Assembly (NCBI GenBank): GCA_032622095.1
Contig: CP136064.1
Coordinates: forward strand, 124,979,605 to 125,043,604
Direction of reading: 5' to 3'
Length of the DNA stretch: 64,000 nucleotides
From: Siphonodentalium dalli
Lineage: Eukaryota; Mollusca; Scaphopoda; Gadilida; Siphonodentaliidae
Positions 33,626-44,140 of this stretch are shown in pieces. The notes under the pieces are model-generated. The model was not told the DNA's origin. It saw only the letters and a program-made list of their open reading frames with translations, and did no database searches. A program made the position numbers and the translations under genes. Each line of letters begins with the position of its first letter. Position 1 is the first letter of the stretch.

Positions 33626-33728
33626 AGTCTAGTTCCCCTGGACCAGAGATAAGTTTTTTCAGGTTATAATTGGGATCTTCATCCAGCGTGCCGAGTGCCA
33701 CAGTGCTTTCTGAATTAGTCTCAGCCAT
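33567..33728 (-). CDS. Short frame at LINE 5' end
   Basis: Starts MAETNSESTVALGTLDEDPN and continues through GPGELDFGEYL for 53 codons, overlapping the endonuclease frame in a different register. The acidic leader followed directly by endonuclease sequence is what a continuous polyprotein start would look like if a frameshift lies near 33590-33610. It may therefore be the true N-terminus rather than a separate gene. Confidence 0.4.
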   Translation of the reverse strand: MAETNSESTVALGTLDEDPNYNLKKLISGPGELDFGEYLTNTQLSVLFSKFVS

Positions 33729-34131
33729 TGTCAAGAATATAACAATTACAGTCTATTGTTATAGTGAACTTGTAGTGAAACATTGAATGTCTAGAACTAA
33801 ATGAATAAAAATCAAATATAGTAATTGATGTACAAAACATGATGCATGGCATTTGCAGAATGAGATCCCCAGAGGGCAAGTTCAGCGACGCTATCCCACA
33901 AAGCAGGCTAGCATGAGTAAATCCACCCTCCAGGTACCCCACTCGATATTGCCTATAATCCGAAGATGTCGTATTATCTGCAAAAATCAAGACAAAACAG
34001 AAGTAAACTATCATTCCCCCAAACCCCAGTATGCCAAAACTATAGCAATTATTGATCCAAGTATAATATCCCATACTTAAGTATATGTCACTTTGGTACA
34101 CGGATACGCGGTTAATCGGGGGTGGTGGCAT
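33721..34131 (-). CDS. Unrecognised 136-codon frame upstream of the LINE
   Basis: It contains a hydrophobic stretch (FGILGFGGMIVYFCFVLIFA) about 30-50 residues from its start and ends with a TGA that overlaps the next ATG as ATGGCTGA. It has none of the basic, cysteine-rich or coiled-coil traits usual for a LINE first protein. It could be 5' leader sequence open by chance. Confidence 0.15.
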   Translation of the reverse strand: MPPPPINRVSVYQSDIYLSMGYYTWINNCYSFGILGFGGMIVYFCFVLIFADNTTSSDYRQYRVGYLEGGFTHASLLCGIASLNLPSGDLILQMPCIMFCTSITIFDFYSFSSRHSMFHYKFTITIDCNCYILDNG

Positions 34132-37013
34132 TTCGTGTTGAAACAGTTACTGATAATTTCAGGCTAAGTTGCGTTAAGAAGCAGTGTACCCCAAATATTT
34201 ACCATGACATTATGTAACATATTTGAACCGCATGGCATTTGTGTGCTCAAGAAGTTTGCGTTCACCTTGTGGTCTAAACAATTTAATTTGGCCAATAGTG
34301 CCGAACAAAATTTTCCATGAGTGAATTTTTTGAAAAAATCGGGGTCCCCCGATCCTTAACTTACCAATGTAGTAGTGCGTGTTGGTTATATCCAAATGTC
34401 ATATGTTTACCTAAATTCAGCCGCCTAGTTGGGTACAAATGGAAGGTACTGAGAATTAGGTATAGTTTAAGTAGATGGTGCTATATATATGTTTTAAAAT
34501 CGAGGTTGGGTGTCCCCTGAGACCCTGGACGAGGGAGTGTTGGTCCACATTGGAATTTCCAAATGAACACCCATCCTTTACACAGGTCGAAAATACCAAG
34601 TCCGAGAACAGCCATCGCACCCCCATCATGGGTTGAATTTTTCCAGCTGCATGTTACCTCAAACTTTTCAACTATTAAGGTCTAGATGTTCCCACTAATA
34701 TTTCAGCCAGACAAAGCTAGCTAGACAAATTAGGTTCCATCCTTGGTAATATTGCTATATAAAGTTGATGTGGCCATTTGAACGGCAACCGATGTGTGTG
34801 TTTGCCGACCTTTTTCGACAAACCGTTAATAAACATGTAACATAAAACATCTGAAAATGGTAAGTGTTCCACACGATACTGAAAAAATTACTTTTCATCG
34901 TGCGCAATTGTGGTCAAAATAACCCAAGTATCGGAAACTAGTCACACATAATGTACCTTTATTCATCAACAAAATCACCCACCAACTGACACAAATAGGC
35001 ATTGCCATATCATTCCCATATATCATTAGAGTAATTTCCCTTGACAAAATCACAAATGTTTGGATGTGCGTTCAACGAACGGTGGTCGATAGTACTCTAT
35101 TTGCCGTCTTTTTGTGATTTACAAGAAATCGCGTTCGCTGTTAGATTACAGTGGTCCATAGTACTCGACACCTTCTGTGCGGCTCAAATAAGCCTGCTAT
35201 TACAAAAATTGTATTCTATAGTATAGGCCCCTGGTTGTCACAAAGCGAGAGGGAATGACCGCTGTTCAACACCCAGTTGGCGTCTGTTCGTTCCTTCTCT
35301 TCGGATGCTTTTAACAGCACAAAAGCCACACAAATAAGCTTAGGTTCCAGTTATATAATTTCTCTACACCAAAGATGAAACAATTATATTTGATCCAAGA
35401 TCACTGCCAGAGATTGTGCTCCGCGTGGCATTAAGATATCGCGATTGCGATTTTTTTCCCAGTTGAAAAGAATAAATGGACATAAGGAAAATATAATAAT
35501 GATTTAAACTGTAGTTTGTGCAGCGATAGTCCATGCGATGAGTGCCACGTTTTATCGTATATGTTAAGAGCTGAAAGATTTACGTGAATTGTATATTCCC
35601 AAATATAATTGGGATAATCTGAACCGTGCAATGAATTCCATGGACTACTTTCTCTTGACAACATGAGCAAGCTAAAAAGATTAAGCATATCTATATAATT
35701 AGCTGAACAAGGTTCCTTAAGATAATATGAGATATAGCTGAAAACGTATAGGTATATCTATCTATTGCGACACATCCCTAAATTGGAAATTGCATAATTA
35801 CGTCATATACTATATGAATGGATTGTATGTGTTGTGATTTAGTTATAATAGTATGGTGATTTTGTTATGGAGGTCATATATAAGATAACTGTTAATGTGT
35901 GGCAAGTATTGCTTGTATAACTTGCTTACATATATGTAAGTATGTTTGCCTATGTTTCAGCTTAAATGCTGGCTTTGAAAATAAATAATATATATTGAAT
36001 AATTGTTATTATATATAGAGACCGCACGAACACCTGACCGCACTAAAGTGTAAATATAATCAGCCTTCCGGACACGACAAATTCAAGAAGTGTAATATAT
36101 TAGAAATATTAGTCGAGTATACCTATATCAGTGTAGTCATACACAGACAATATCGAGATTTTTCGGTTTTCGGTGCATATATACTGCGCTGCTTTTCGGT
36201 ACATATATACTGTGCTGCTTTTCGGTACACATATACTGTGTCGCAGACCGCCCAGTTACACCCAGACGCACAAATAAAGTTTCCAGTTTATATGAGTCCC
36301 GTTTGATTCGAGGCGAAGAAAATGCCATATGTTGATGATTTGTGGTCTGCATACATATGATCAACATTTACCTGATCTTGGTCCATTAATTCACTAACAG
36401 ATCGATGTTTTCGACAGCGTTTCCTAAACTGCTTACATTATTGAGTACATTGGTACATCGGGAAGACTGAGACATGTCCATCGCATACTGGGAAGCAGCA
36501 TTGTTTTTATTCCGTATCTGCATTTGACCATTTTCCATGTTGATGCTACATGTATTTAAAAGTGAGAAGCTGACTAATTATACTTACTCGAATTTGCCGA
36601 CTAAACCTTTTTTCGACAACAAGTAAGGTAATACATGTAAATGAATATAAATTGAAGCATGACAGCAGTGCGAAACTATCCATAACATCTGACAATTTGC
36701 ATAAAAACAGTTTCTTTTTCAGAAAAAATTGTTTTGTTTTCGACAGTCTTGATGTAAAATGACACATACATAGCCAGGGAAGCTATCTAATCGATGTCGG
36801 ACCTGTCGTGTCGAAAATGACAATAGAAAGGTTTCGCAACTTACGGACAGAGCAACGGATACGTTTAACTATTCATATCCGTAAAAATTCACATGGGGCA
36901 AAACATCGTTTCTCAAAACATAACTACTACGATTAGGATTTGTGTTTTATATTTTGGAATAAATAAAATACCGATTTCACGGAACGCCAAATGCGTTAGC
37001 ACTAATATGATGA
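34132..37013. other. No gene recognised; minor repeats
   Basis: At 35084-35170, GGTGGTCGATAGTACTC and AGTGGTCCATAGTACTCGA form a diverged duplication about 70 bp apart. At 36165-36245 the unit CTTTTCGGTACATATATACTG plus GCTG-type linker occurs three times with a period of about 28 bp. Frames of up to 85 codons have no domains. Confidence 0.4.
36165..36245 (+). repeat. ~28-bp tandem repeat, 3 copies
   Basis: TTTTCGGT.CATATATACTG followed by TG/CGCTGC or GTCGC is repeated three times with few changes. Confidence 0.8.
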
Positions 37014-37485
37014 CAGGGACGTCGCGATAAGGTAGGTTGGGGTTGACCATCTTTGGTCAAAATGTCCAACAATTGGAATTTCATACCTGACACATTATTC
37101 ATTAGTGGGGAATTTCTTTGTTTTAGACCAACATTTGCATATTTTCCTACTTTAAATCAAATTATTGGACTGGAATGGCCATCTGTTGGGATATTTTCCA
37201 ACCTTAGGGGGGTATCAGTTTGGAAATTCAAACACTTGGAAAGCTGAGGCCAGTCTAGTTGCTAGGATTTTGCAATTTTTATGTTCAGATTTCAAATTTT
37301 GTCACACCTGACCGAACCATGCAATGTTTTCAAATCAAAATGTTCTCATTCATGATCACGAAACTACTGATCCATTCAAAATGGGCTACCGCCCAGGTCT
37401 GCTGGGAAACAGTTAGGAAATATGGTTCAAGTGGGGGCAGTTCCAATTTAAATTCCAATGTGGACACCGCCCCCCAACTGGAACA
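37014..37485 (+). mobile_element. hAT-like element, partial second copy
   Basis: It begins CAGGGACGTCGCGATAAGG and contains CCAACCTTAGGGGGGTATCA, TTGGAAATTCAAACACTTGG, AGGCCAGTCTAG and TGCTAGGATTTTGCAATTTT, all matching 11090-11780 in the same order. The right end stops near GGACACCGCCCCCCAACTGG without a clean inverted end, so it is probably decayed. Confidence 0.65.
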
Positions 37486-37861
37486 ATATAGTCATGTCAG
37501 TTTATTTCTCATAATGTTATACATATCATAGGTATGGAGATAATAATAGATAATATATATATATACAATATGTACATAGGTATATATATGAACCTCTGGA
37601 TGACAAATGTTGTATTTCATGGATACATTGCATAACTGCCGTCGATACATATATGTAGCACTGTAACATGTATATCAAGATTGTAAATATATATATAAGC
37701 TCATATAAATAAAGAGATTTATTGCATATGCCTACATATACGTATACGTATTTATAAATATATATTAATAACTGTTTGTATATATGCAAATATCGGTACA
37801 GTTCTTGTAGAAATTGTGATAATGATTGTTCTATTGTCTAGCTGAGTTATTCGGTCATTTC
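37486..37861. other. AT-rich, TATA-rich spacer
   Basis: Long alternating TATATA stretches near 37550-37580 and 37685-37775. No gene is seen. Confidence 0.4.
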
Positions 37862-38372
37862 TCTATTTACAAACTTAATAAATACGCACAACTTGCGGAG
37901 ATATGTTACATTGTCGTCATTGAGTAAATCACTAATCAATATTGTATTAGGACATCGACCAGTTAACACCGGTAACAATCTGCGCCGGGCGTTGGTCATT
38001 TTTTACACACGAGAAGGTAGTGAAATTCGTCACCAATTATCCTTGTATCGCATAACACACAAGTGCGATCATCGCGGACGGTATTGTTCCACCGTCCCGT
38101 TTCTATTGGTAAATTATGGTTACTAGATCGGAATTTGCACAACAGGGTAATTCGGTTTTGGTCGCTAAGTACACCAAGATAGGGTTCGAAATCAAAGTCG
38201 TGTTTGAAAATTCGGTATATATTACAGCGACTTGTGTTGTTCATATCACGTTCCCAATAATCTCTTTGTTCGGAAATAAGGCATCTTTTTAGATATGATA
38301 CCAGCTGATCTATGTTGGTGGCATTACCTGCACACCTTATATGCGGCTGATTACATTTGTCAATTAACTCGA
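37862..38372 (-). pseudogene. LINE C-terminal fragment
   Basis: Reading the minus strand: QLVSYLKRCLISEQRDYWE, DMNNTSRCNIYRIFKHDFDF, HNLPIETGRWNN, CVLCD and IGDEFHYLLVCK. After one frameshift near 37995 come RCPNTILISDLLNDDNVTYL and KLCVFIKFVNRE. The CxxC plus IGDEFHYLxxC pattern and the terminal helix are the usual C-terminus of marine-invertebrate LINE polyproteins. No reverse transcriptase core remains upstream. The coding trace ends at the edge of the palindrome arm (38373), where sequence of the 140-bp array family begins. Confidence 0.8.
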
Positions 38373-38389
38373 TGGCTCTTTGTGCGAGT

Positions 38390-39232
38390 AAGATAATGGC
38401 GCATGTTTCAATTGTTTTCTAAAGTGACGCCGCTGTTGTCAGGGACAGAACAAAGAGGAGGGGCAAACAAACATCCACCAAACTTATACACACTCATATC
38501 CATGGTACAATGAGTCTGATGTCTAATGGTGTGGTTTACATATGCCAAAAGTGACGTCATTCGAGTTAGGGTTGGGGAAGGGGAAGGAGCGGCACCAAAA
38601 TTTATAAAGATATTTGTTGCGCCGATTTCCACCAAATTGATACACATTCTTCTCCGTGCTACGCGGAATCTAATTGTGTGATTTTGTGTCGTTTGAGTCT
38701 GGGTGGGGAGAGGATGGCCACTAGCATTCATAAGAATGTAATGGTCGCCGATGTCTACATAATTGGTATATATTCATTTCCATGATAAGAGGTATCCAAT
38801 GATGTAGTTTAAAGACATATTATGGTCTTGTTCGGGTGCATAAAATTGATAAGTTAGTACTCAGACGCTGGGCCAACTGGGGGAATGTATAATTCTACTA
38901 ACATCGCCGAAAATCTCAACGAAATCGACCACACCACTCAATAGAAAATATCGCCTGAAGAACGCGCAATTAGGAAGTTAAACACAATTTTATTCCGTTT
39001 TATTTGGAACTCTAAACGAGACAGGGTATGACGGAATCAATTATGGCTTGACCACTCCCTAGGTCTGATAATGGTCAACATACACAATTTTAACGACGCA
39101 ATTGAAATCACATGGCTAAGGTGTCTAATATGTAAACATTCAAAATTTCAAAAATTTCTAAGCCATTTTGGAGGGATGTTCTCAGCTCATGCATGGTGCA
39201 AATTCATAAGCATCTATATCTATATTTGCGAA

Positions 39233-39271
<39 letters not shown>

Positions 39272-41005
39272 GTTCTATAGAAATTCACAGGGGACCATCT
39301 AAATGATGCCAAAGGGGTCAACTAGGAGTAGCTTTTTACGAGAAAGATAATGGTCGGGGTTAGAATTTTCTAAAGTGACGCCGTTGTTGTCAGGGGCAGA
39401 AAAGGGGGAGGGGCAGAAAAACAAATTGTCGCCGATTGCCACCAAACTTATATATAATCATCCCCATAATATGAGGAATCTAATGGCGTGGTTTAAATAT
39501 GGCAAAAGTCGCATCGTTCGCGTCAGGGGTGTCCGGAAGGGGGGGGGGGCAGATTTTTTTTCTGTCGCCGATAGCCACGAAACTTACATATAATCATTCC
39601 CATGATATGAAGAATCCAACGGTGTGGTTTAAATATGTCAAAAGTGGCGTCGTTTGAGTCAGGGATGAACGGAAGGGGAGAGGGGCACCAAAATTGATAA
39701 AACTAATTTTAGCGCCGATTTCCACCAAATTGATATATATTCTTCTTCATGATATAAGGAATCTAATTGTGCGATTTAACAACGCCAAATTGTTGTTTTT
39801 GGATGAGAGATTGGGAGGGGTGGGCACTAAATTTGATAATAAGTCGCCGATTGCCACCACACTTATACAAAATCATCCCCATAGTATGAGGAGTCTGATG
39901 GTGTGACTTTTATCTGTCAAATGTGGCCTCATTCGAGTCAGGGTTGCATTGAAAGGGACAGGGGCACCAAAATTGATGCACAATTTTTTTAGCGCCAATT
40001 TCCACCAAATTGATACACGTTCTTATCCATGATACGAGGAATCTAATCGTGATTTAAAGACGCCATAGTGGTGCTGTTTGGGTGAGAGATGGAGAGGGGA
40101 GGGATTGGCACCAAATTTGATAAAAAAAATTGTTTAGTCGCCGATTATTACCAATCTTATAAACAATCATCTCCATGATATGAGGAGTGTAATCGTGTGG
40201 TTTAAGGAAGTCACAAGTGGGGCCATTCGAGTCAGTGGTGTATAGAGATGAGAGGGGCACAAAAAATTATATCTATATGTTTAGTGCCGATTTTCACCAG
40301 ATTGATACATATTCTTCTCCGTGATATGAGGAATCTTATCGTGTGGTTTAGATACACCAAATTGGTGCCCTATGGGTGAGAGATATGGGGACCTTAAATT
40401 TGATACGAGTTTGTATACTCGCCAATTTCCACCAATTTCATATATATGCATCTCTAATCTCTAATGAGTCTTAGTGTGTGTAGCTTGAGTCCGAAATAGG
40501 GACGGGAGGGTCACCAAAACTGATACAAAATATTTTTAGTACCAATTACCATAAAATTCAGACACGTTCTTCTCAAATGATACAAGAAATAAAATCGTGC
40601 TGTCTGTCTGTCTTTTTGTCTGTCTGTGTGCGTTCTATATATAACTTCACGCGGTACAATCGAGATGGCACCAAGGCGTTCTAAGAGGGGTAACCTTTTA
40701 CAAGGAAGATAATGATGCGGGTTAAAATTTTCTAAAATGACGCTGTTGGTGGGAGGGGAAATTAAAAAAATATGGTGAAATAGTTTTGTCGCTGATTTCC
40801 ACCAAACGAATACATAATCACCTTCGCAATATGGCGTTGTTCGAGTCAGCGTTGCATCAACAATTGATTTAATAAACCAAATTCCACCAAATTCATACAC
40901 GTTTTTCTCTAATGATATACCATGAATTAAATCACATTTGGTGTCGTTTGCGTCACGGATGGCGAGCGGATATGCACTATCATTGATATTCGCCGATATC
41001 CACAT
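38390..41005 (+). repeat. Degenerate ~140-bp tandem array
   Basis: Units carry a core such as GTCGCCGATTGCCACCAAAC followed by TTATATATAATCATCCCCAT, then AGGAATCTAAT.GTGTGGTTT and GTCGTT.GAGTCAGGG.TG. Cores lie near 38474, 38620, 38745, 39427, 39563, 39712, 39843, 39990, 40137, 40281, 40420, 40538, 40788 and 40876. Two unit types alternate, one GCCACCAAACTTATA..AATCATC and one TCCACCAAATTGATA..TTCTTCTC, implying a dimeric repeat of about 285 bp. The portion at 38390-38760 is also present in arm B (48300-48710). Confidence 0.85.
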
Positions 41006-41966
41006 ATAAGTTATATACAGTCACCAGGCCATCTCCATATCATTTTAAGTAGTTCGGCGTTCACATTTCACAATCCCGACATATGGTGACCCACATAAGT
41101 CACTTGAACAATTATATCTTCTTAACAGTCATATTTATATGGGAATGGCAATCAAGGCATTCACACAATGAGCTAGCAAAAAGAGATAACTAGAAGAAGC
41201 ATTAAACGTATATTTATCATTCTATTGAAGAGATACATATATTCGTGCAAACTGAGAGACCTCGAACCGTCAGAGGATTGCATATAATATAATAACAAAA
41301 TTTAGTCTGTTCCATTCAATACACTTTCCACAAAAAGTTACAATTTGTCAAGAGATATGGAAGGCCTGTTCAAAAATAGTGGTCACAGTGTGCAGTCAAA
41401 TATAGTTTCTTCTGATATACAAGACAATGCAGTTAGTAGCACTAGACTTTTCAGGATCCTACCAATACTGACATCTGACAAGGGTTTTAGAACAGACTCA
41501 TCGACTGACATAAACAACTCAAAATCTCGCACTGTGCCTGGCACATGTAGCTGATATATGTGCGCAGCAACATTTCGTTTAAACTAAGAATATTTAGCCA
41601 ATATATATAGCACTATGAACAGAGGAGCACCTGGAAATTTCTTTGAAACATCTGTATCTTCATGGATATATGATAGCCAGGTGTCCTCGAGATCTTAGTC
41701 CAACCCACTAGATTGATTGATACATCTCAATATGTAAAACCCAATTATAATCTTTTATCGAACTAATGTGTTTATGATGTTCATGTATCATATTATAACG
41801 TCTAATGTATACGCAGTTGTAAATAAATAAATACTTCATTATTGGTGGAACGGATTAATCGTGATAAACAGAATGACAATTAAGCAAGAGCATTCTCTAT
41901 TCCCAACAAATATCCACAACATACATTAACCTGGGCAACGCCGGGTAACCCTGCTAGTAGATGATA
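39216..41966 (-). mobile_element. 2.75-kb segment present only in arm A
   Basis: Arm B passes directly from sequence equivalent to 39215 to sequence equivalent to 41967. Read on the minus strand, the segment starts ACTAGCAGGGTTACCCGGCG and TTGCCCAGGTTAATG (the ACTAGC-family head, 41963 down), continues collinear with 5258-6500 to about 41400, then holds the 140-bp array and ends in a (CAGA)n tract at 39233-39270. It may be one long ACTAGC-family element inserted in arm A. No clean target duplication was found, so loss from arm B remains possible. Confidence 0.6.
39233..39270 (+). repeat. (GTCT)n microsatellite
   Basis: Nine or so GTCT units followed by GTGTTCTATAG. A shorter (GTCT)n with the same GTGTGCGTTCTATA follow-on lies at 40598-40632, marking a diverged duplication of about 1.36 kb. 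Confidence 0.9.
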
Positions 41967-42167
41967 AAAATGGAAATATCATGTCAGCCACCATATGAAA
42001 TAATTCTATTATTAGAATGGAAGGGCGCCCAGTTAACTTCAATTTATGAAGAAATGAAGTCATCTATTTTATAAACGATCTTTTCCAAACTAATGGCGAA
42101 TTTCTCACCCTGACTCCGTTAAGGCGACATTCGATATTTCTACTAATTTCATTACTATAGCTAGCCT

Positions 42168-42425
42168 AAAACGCCAAATACATAGCCTTTCAAAGTAACC
42201 AGTACATATAGGTACGAATTAATAGCGATATAAAACAAATGGCAACCATGACAACCACACGGTGAACCACAGCTTATAATCCATGTAAGGGAATGACGTT
42301 TTGTGGTGCCCATTTCTGCCCATTTGGGTATAACATTTATGATACTAAGACTTTGAGCAAGAGTATTCTTTAGTCCCATCAAATGTCAAGACTTTAACCT
42401 GGACAACACCTGGTCACACCGCTAG
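42168..42425 (-). mobile_element. ACTAGC-family short copy in arm A
   Basis: The minus strand reads CTAGCGGTGTGACCAGGTGT, CCAGGTTAAAGTC, then GATGGGACTAAAGAATACTC, GGGCACCACAAAACGTCATT and ACATGGATTATAAGC. Its inverted mate is at 47212-47470 in arm B. A related longer copy is at 5258. A 73-codon frame is shared with arm B but has no recognised domain. Confidence 0.65.
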
Positions 42426-42427
42426 TA

Positions 42428-42490
42428 GGTCGACACACACACACACACACACACACCCACACACCCTCTCACACCCTCTCACACACACAT
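42428..42490 (+). repeat. (CA)n microsatellite, expanded in arm A
   Basis: About 14 CA units plus CACCCTCT interruptions. The equivalent place in arm B (47198-47207) has only about 5 units, so the arms differ by microsatellite expansion. Confidence 0.85.
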
Positions 42491-43034
42491 TTCGAATTAC
42501 TGGCTTTATATAGCCTGAACAAACTGCAGATCACATAACAAATTTGATTTTACCCACACGAGTGAGATTGAGACAAGCTCTCTTGACCTTTGCCTATCGG
42601 GAATAGACTAACACGGAACGATCTTGGTTGCTCCATTTTTTAGAAAACTATGTTTTTCTGGTGCAAATGAAATTCGTTTACAAGTATATAACCTCTTTGG
42701 CGACCTATTTTGTACCACGGAACTGTCCGCGATGTGACAAAAGCGAGCATAATTTCAGGCTTCATATCGCAATGTGCCTGCCTGAATCTAGTTGTATCTG
42801 CATGTTGGCACTATCGGGTGCCCGTTAGGTATTAAGCGGAATGAACGTTATACGAGGTAGTTCCTATTTAACATTAATGGTAGTGCAATCTCGTGATATG
42901 AAACTTCTAGCCCTACAGTTAACTACTGAACTCGTTTCTGGTCCCATATTAAATAACAAAGTAGATACTAAAGTTGTTTGTATTATTCAATTTACCGCGC
43001 GCCAATCTCCATGGTCCGATATATTCCAATAGTC

Positions 43035-43267
43035 TTATTTCCCATCGGACTTAATCAATGACATAAATCTGCATCGCACAACAGAAAGGATCTCACTGGT
43101 GATGTCTGCGCGTAGACGATTTACATTCAATACGTCAGCAATTGTCCTTGGGCCAAATAAGATTTTTTTTAACTCGTTGCACTCCTTCCAACAAAGGTCT
43201 CTATAAACGAAATTAAAGGATATTGCACGACGCTTCCAATCATTTTGCAGGAATACAACTCTTACCC
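43035..43267 (-). pseudogene. Unidentified coding-like exon in arm A
   Basis: On the minus strand TTTTGATTTTATTTTAG is followed by a frame open for 76 codons to TAA at 43035-43037. The preceding sequence resembles a 3' splice site. Peptides include VRVVFLQNDWKRRAISFNFV, YRDLCWKECNELKKILFG, RTIADVLNVNRLRADI and SEILSVVRCRF. The composition is protein-like, but I cannot name the family. In arm B the same sequence (46824-46999) has one A fewer in an A run (7 against 8), shifting the frame, and is cut off after GAGATCC by the deletion. So arm A keeps the better copy. Confidence 0.4.
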
Positions 43268-43609
43268 CTAAAATAAAATCAAAATTTACTCGCGTGCATT
43301 TATCAGCTCATAAACTGAACGAGATATCCTTTGTTTTAATTAGAAACCATCATAAAAGACAATGAGATAGGCCAATATAAAAACTAATTGTGTCCTTCAC
43401 ACTTAACTTAGACAGTGTGCTGTATGGGCATAACATGAAATAAGTAAATAATGATGAATGGGTGTTATAAAGAGCATTTTCCATTTGAAAAACGATTAGT
43501 GAAACATGGGTAATTTTTAATAATTTTTGAAAAGTTTACAAAATTGTGATTAAATTTCAATAGGGGTATTGAAAAACCATATAACAAACTGAAGAACCAT
43601 AATAGTGTC

Positions 43610-44060
43610 TCAATTAGAGTAATTGATTTCCATTAATGTTCTATCACTCTGTTCATCCTCTGCGTCGTCAAAATTGACACTACTTCGGTTTCTGCGGATA
43701 TCGTTGCAGTTACATACATCGGTACATGGCAGGTCTGCGGTGAAACAATATCATTTGTTCAATTCACATGAAGCTTTGCAGCCAAATCACAGTAGTTCCG
43801 GTAGATCGGGAGGAAGTGCAATACATCTGAGGTGCACGTTTCCCTCGTGGACCGACCATCACTGGTCGTCAGAACGTGGTATCGCAGACTGGGGAGTTAC
43901 TGTATTGTGCCATTCACCGCCTACTATGACTTGGGCGAAGAACGTGGTGTATTAATGAGTATGTGGTTGGTGGAGGAATATGTGTTTGCGTTTTCGTTTT
44001 ACAACATAATAACGTATGTGGTAATTCGTCGACTTGACTACACTATGTTATCATAATAGA
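43610..44060 (-). pseudogene. Decayed CXC-domain (Tesmin/TSO1-like) gene, arm A copy
   Basis: Minus-strand peptides, with frameshifts between the first and second: PPTTDSLIHHVLR (arm-B wording; the A copy differs slightly), QVIVGGEWHNTVTPQ, AIPRSDDQ-stop-WSVHEGN, then LPPDLPELL-stop-FGCKASCELNK-stop-YCFTADLPCTDVCNCND. This order (a PPT..L..H..R helix, a W..G..P spacer, then C.C..C......C......C...C.C) is that of the CXC-domain C-terminus of a repetitive animal gene family. The frame continues through an acidic tail, NFDDAEDEQSD, to TGA at 43610-43612. Three or more stops show it is dead. Family naming is from memory of motif order and needs a profile search. Confidence 0.6.
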
Positions 44061-44140
44061 GACCACACAAACACTTGGGAGGATGCGATGCGATGTTGTC
44101 AGAGGGTTACCATGGGTCCATTATATATATTAATGTCCTC

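Larger units (their letters stand above)
29987..33728 (-). mobile_element. Nearly full-length non-LTR retrotransposon
   Basis: Read on the minus strand: a short upstream frame, an endonuclease-reverse transcriptase frame with one stop, about 240 bases of 3' untranslated sequence after the coding end at 30542 and further AT-rich sequence, then AATAAAATATTTACTTACTT just inside the left boundary. The AATAAA signal followed by a short TTAC repeat is typical of LINE tails that end in a microsatellite rather than a long poly(A). I judge it a CR1/L2/Jockey-group element from the motif wording. It is the best-preserved mobile element in the window. The 5' boundary is not defined. Confidence 0.85.
38373..44140. 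repeat. Giant palindrome, arm A
   Basis: Inverted and largely collinear with arm B (44610-48734). Anchors are 38373-38404 with 48704-48734; 38975-39215 with 47673-47925; 41967-42430 with 47205-47672; 42490-42692 with 46997-47200; 43088-43932 with 46174-46999; and 43933-44140 with 44610-44806. Similarity in anchors is high by eye, well over 90 percent. Arm A has an extra 2.75 kb at 39216-41966, retains about 395 bp (42693-43087) missing from arm B, and lacks about 200 bp present in arm B at 47925-48124. Confidence 0.9.

Noticed and set aside
33820-33960. tRNA-derived SINE (word TTGCCCTCTGGGGATCTC on the minus strand)
   Set aside because: No A and B box pair or tail could be identified; it may be LINE 5' leader.
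40511-41005. 164-codon minus frame
   Set aside because: Lies in the degenerate 140-bp array and has no domain; length explained by repeat structure.
42161-42382. Shared 60-70 codon frame in ACTAGC-family copies (also 47260-47448 and 5293-5475) as a gene
   Set aside because: Similar peptides follow from repeat homology; copies differ by frame-breaking changes outside this part and no domain is recognised.
42628-42828. CPRCDKSEHNFRLHIAMC zinc-finger-like peptide
   Set aside because: A single CxxC..H..C string on the strand opposite the coding-like exon, without flanking conserved residues or a second copy.
43623-43955. 110-codon plus-strand frame, similar to one at 46150-46479 minus
   Set aside because: It is the antisense of the CXC relic in both arms; the conserved cysteine order is on the other strand.
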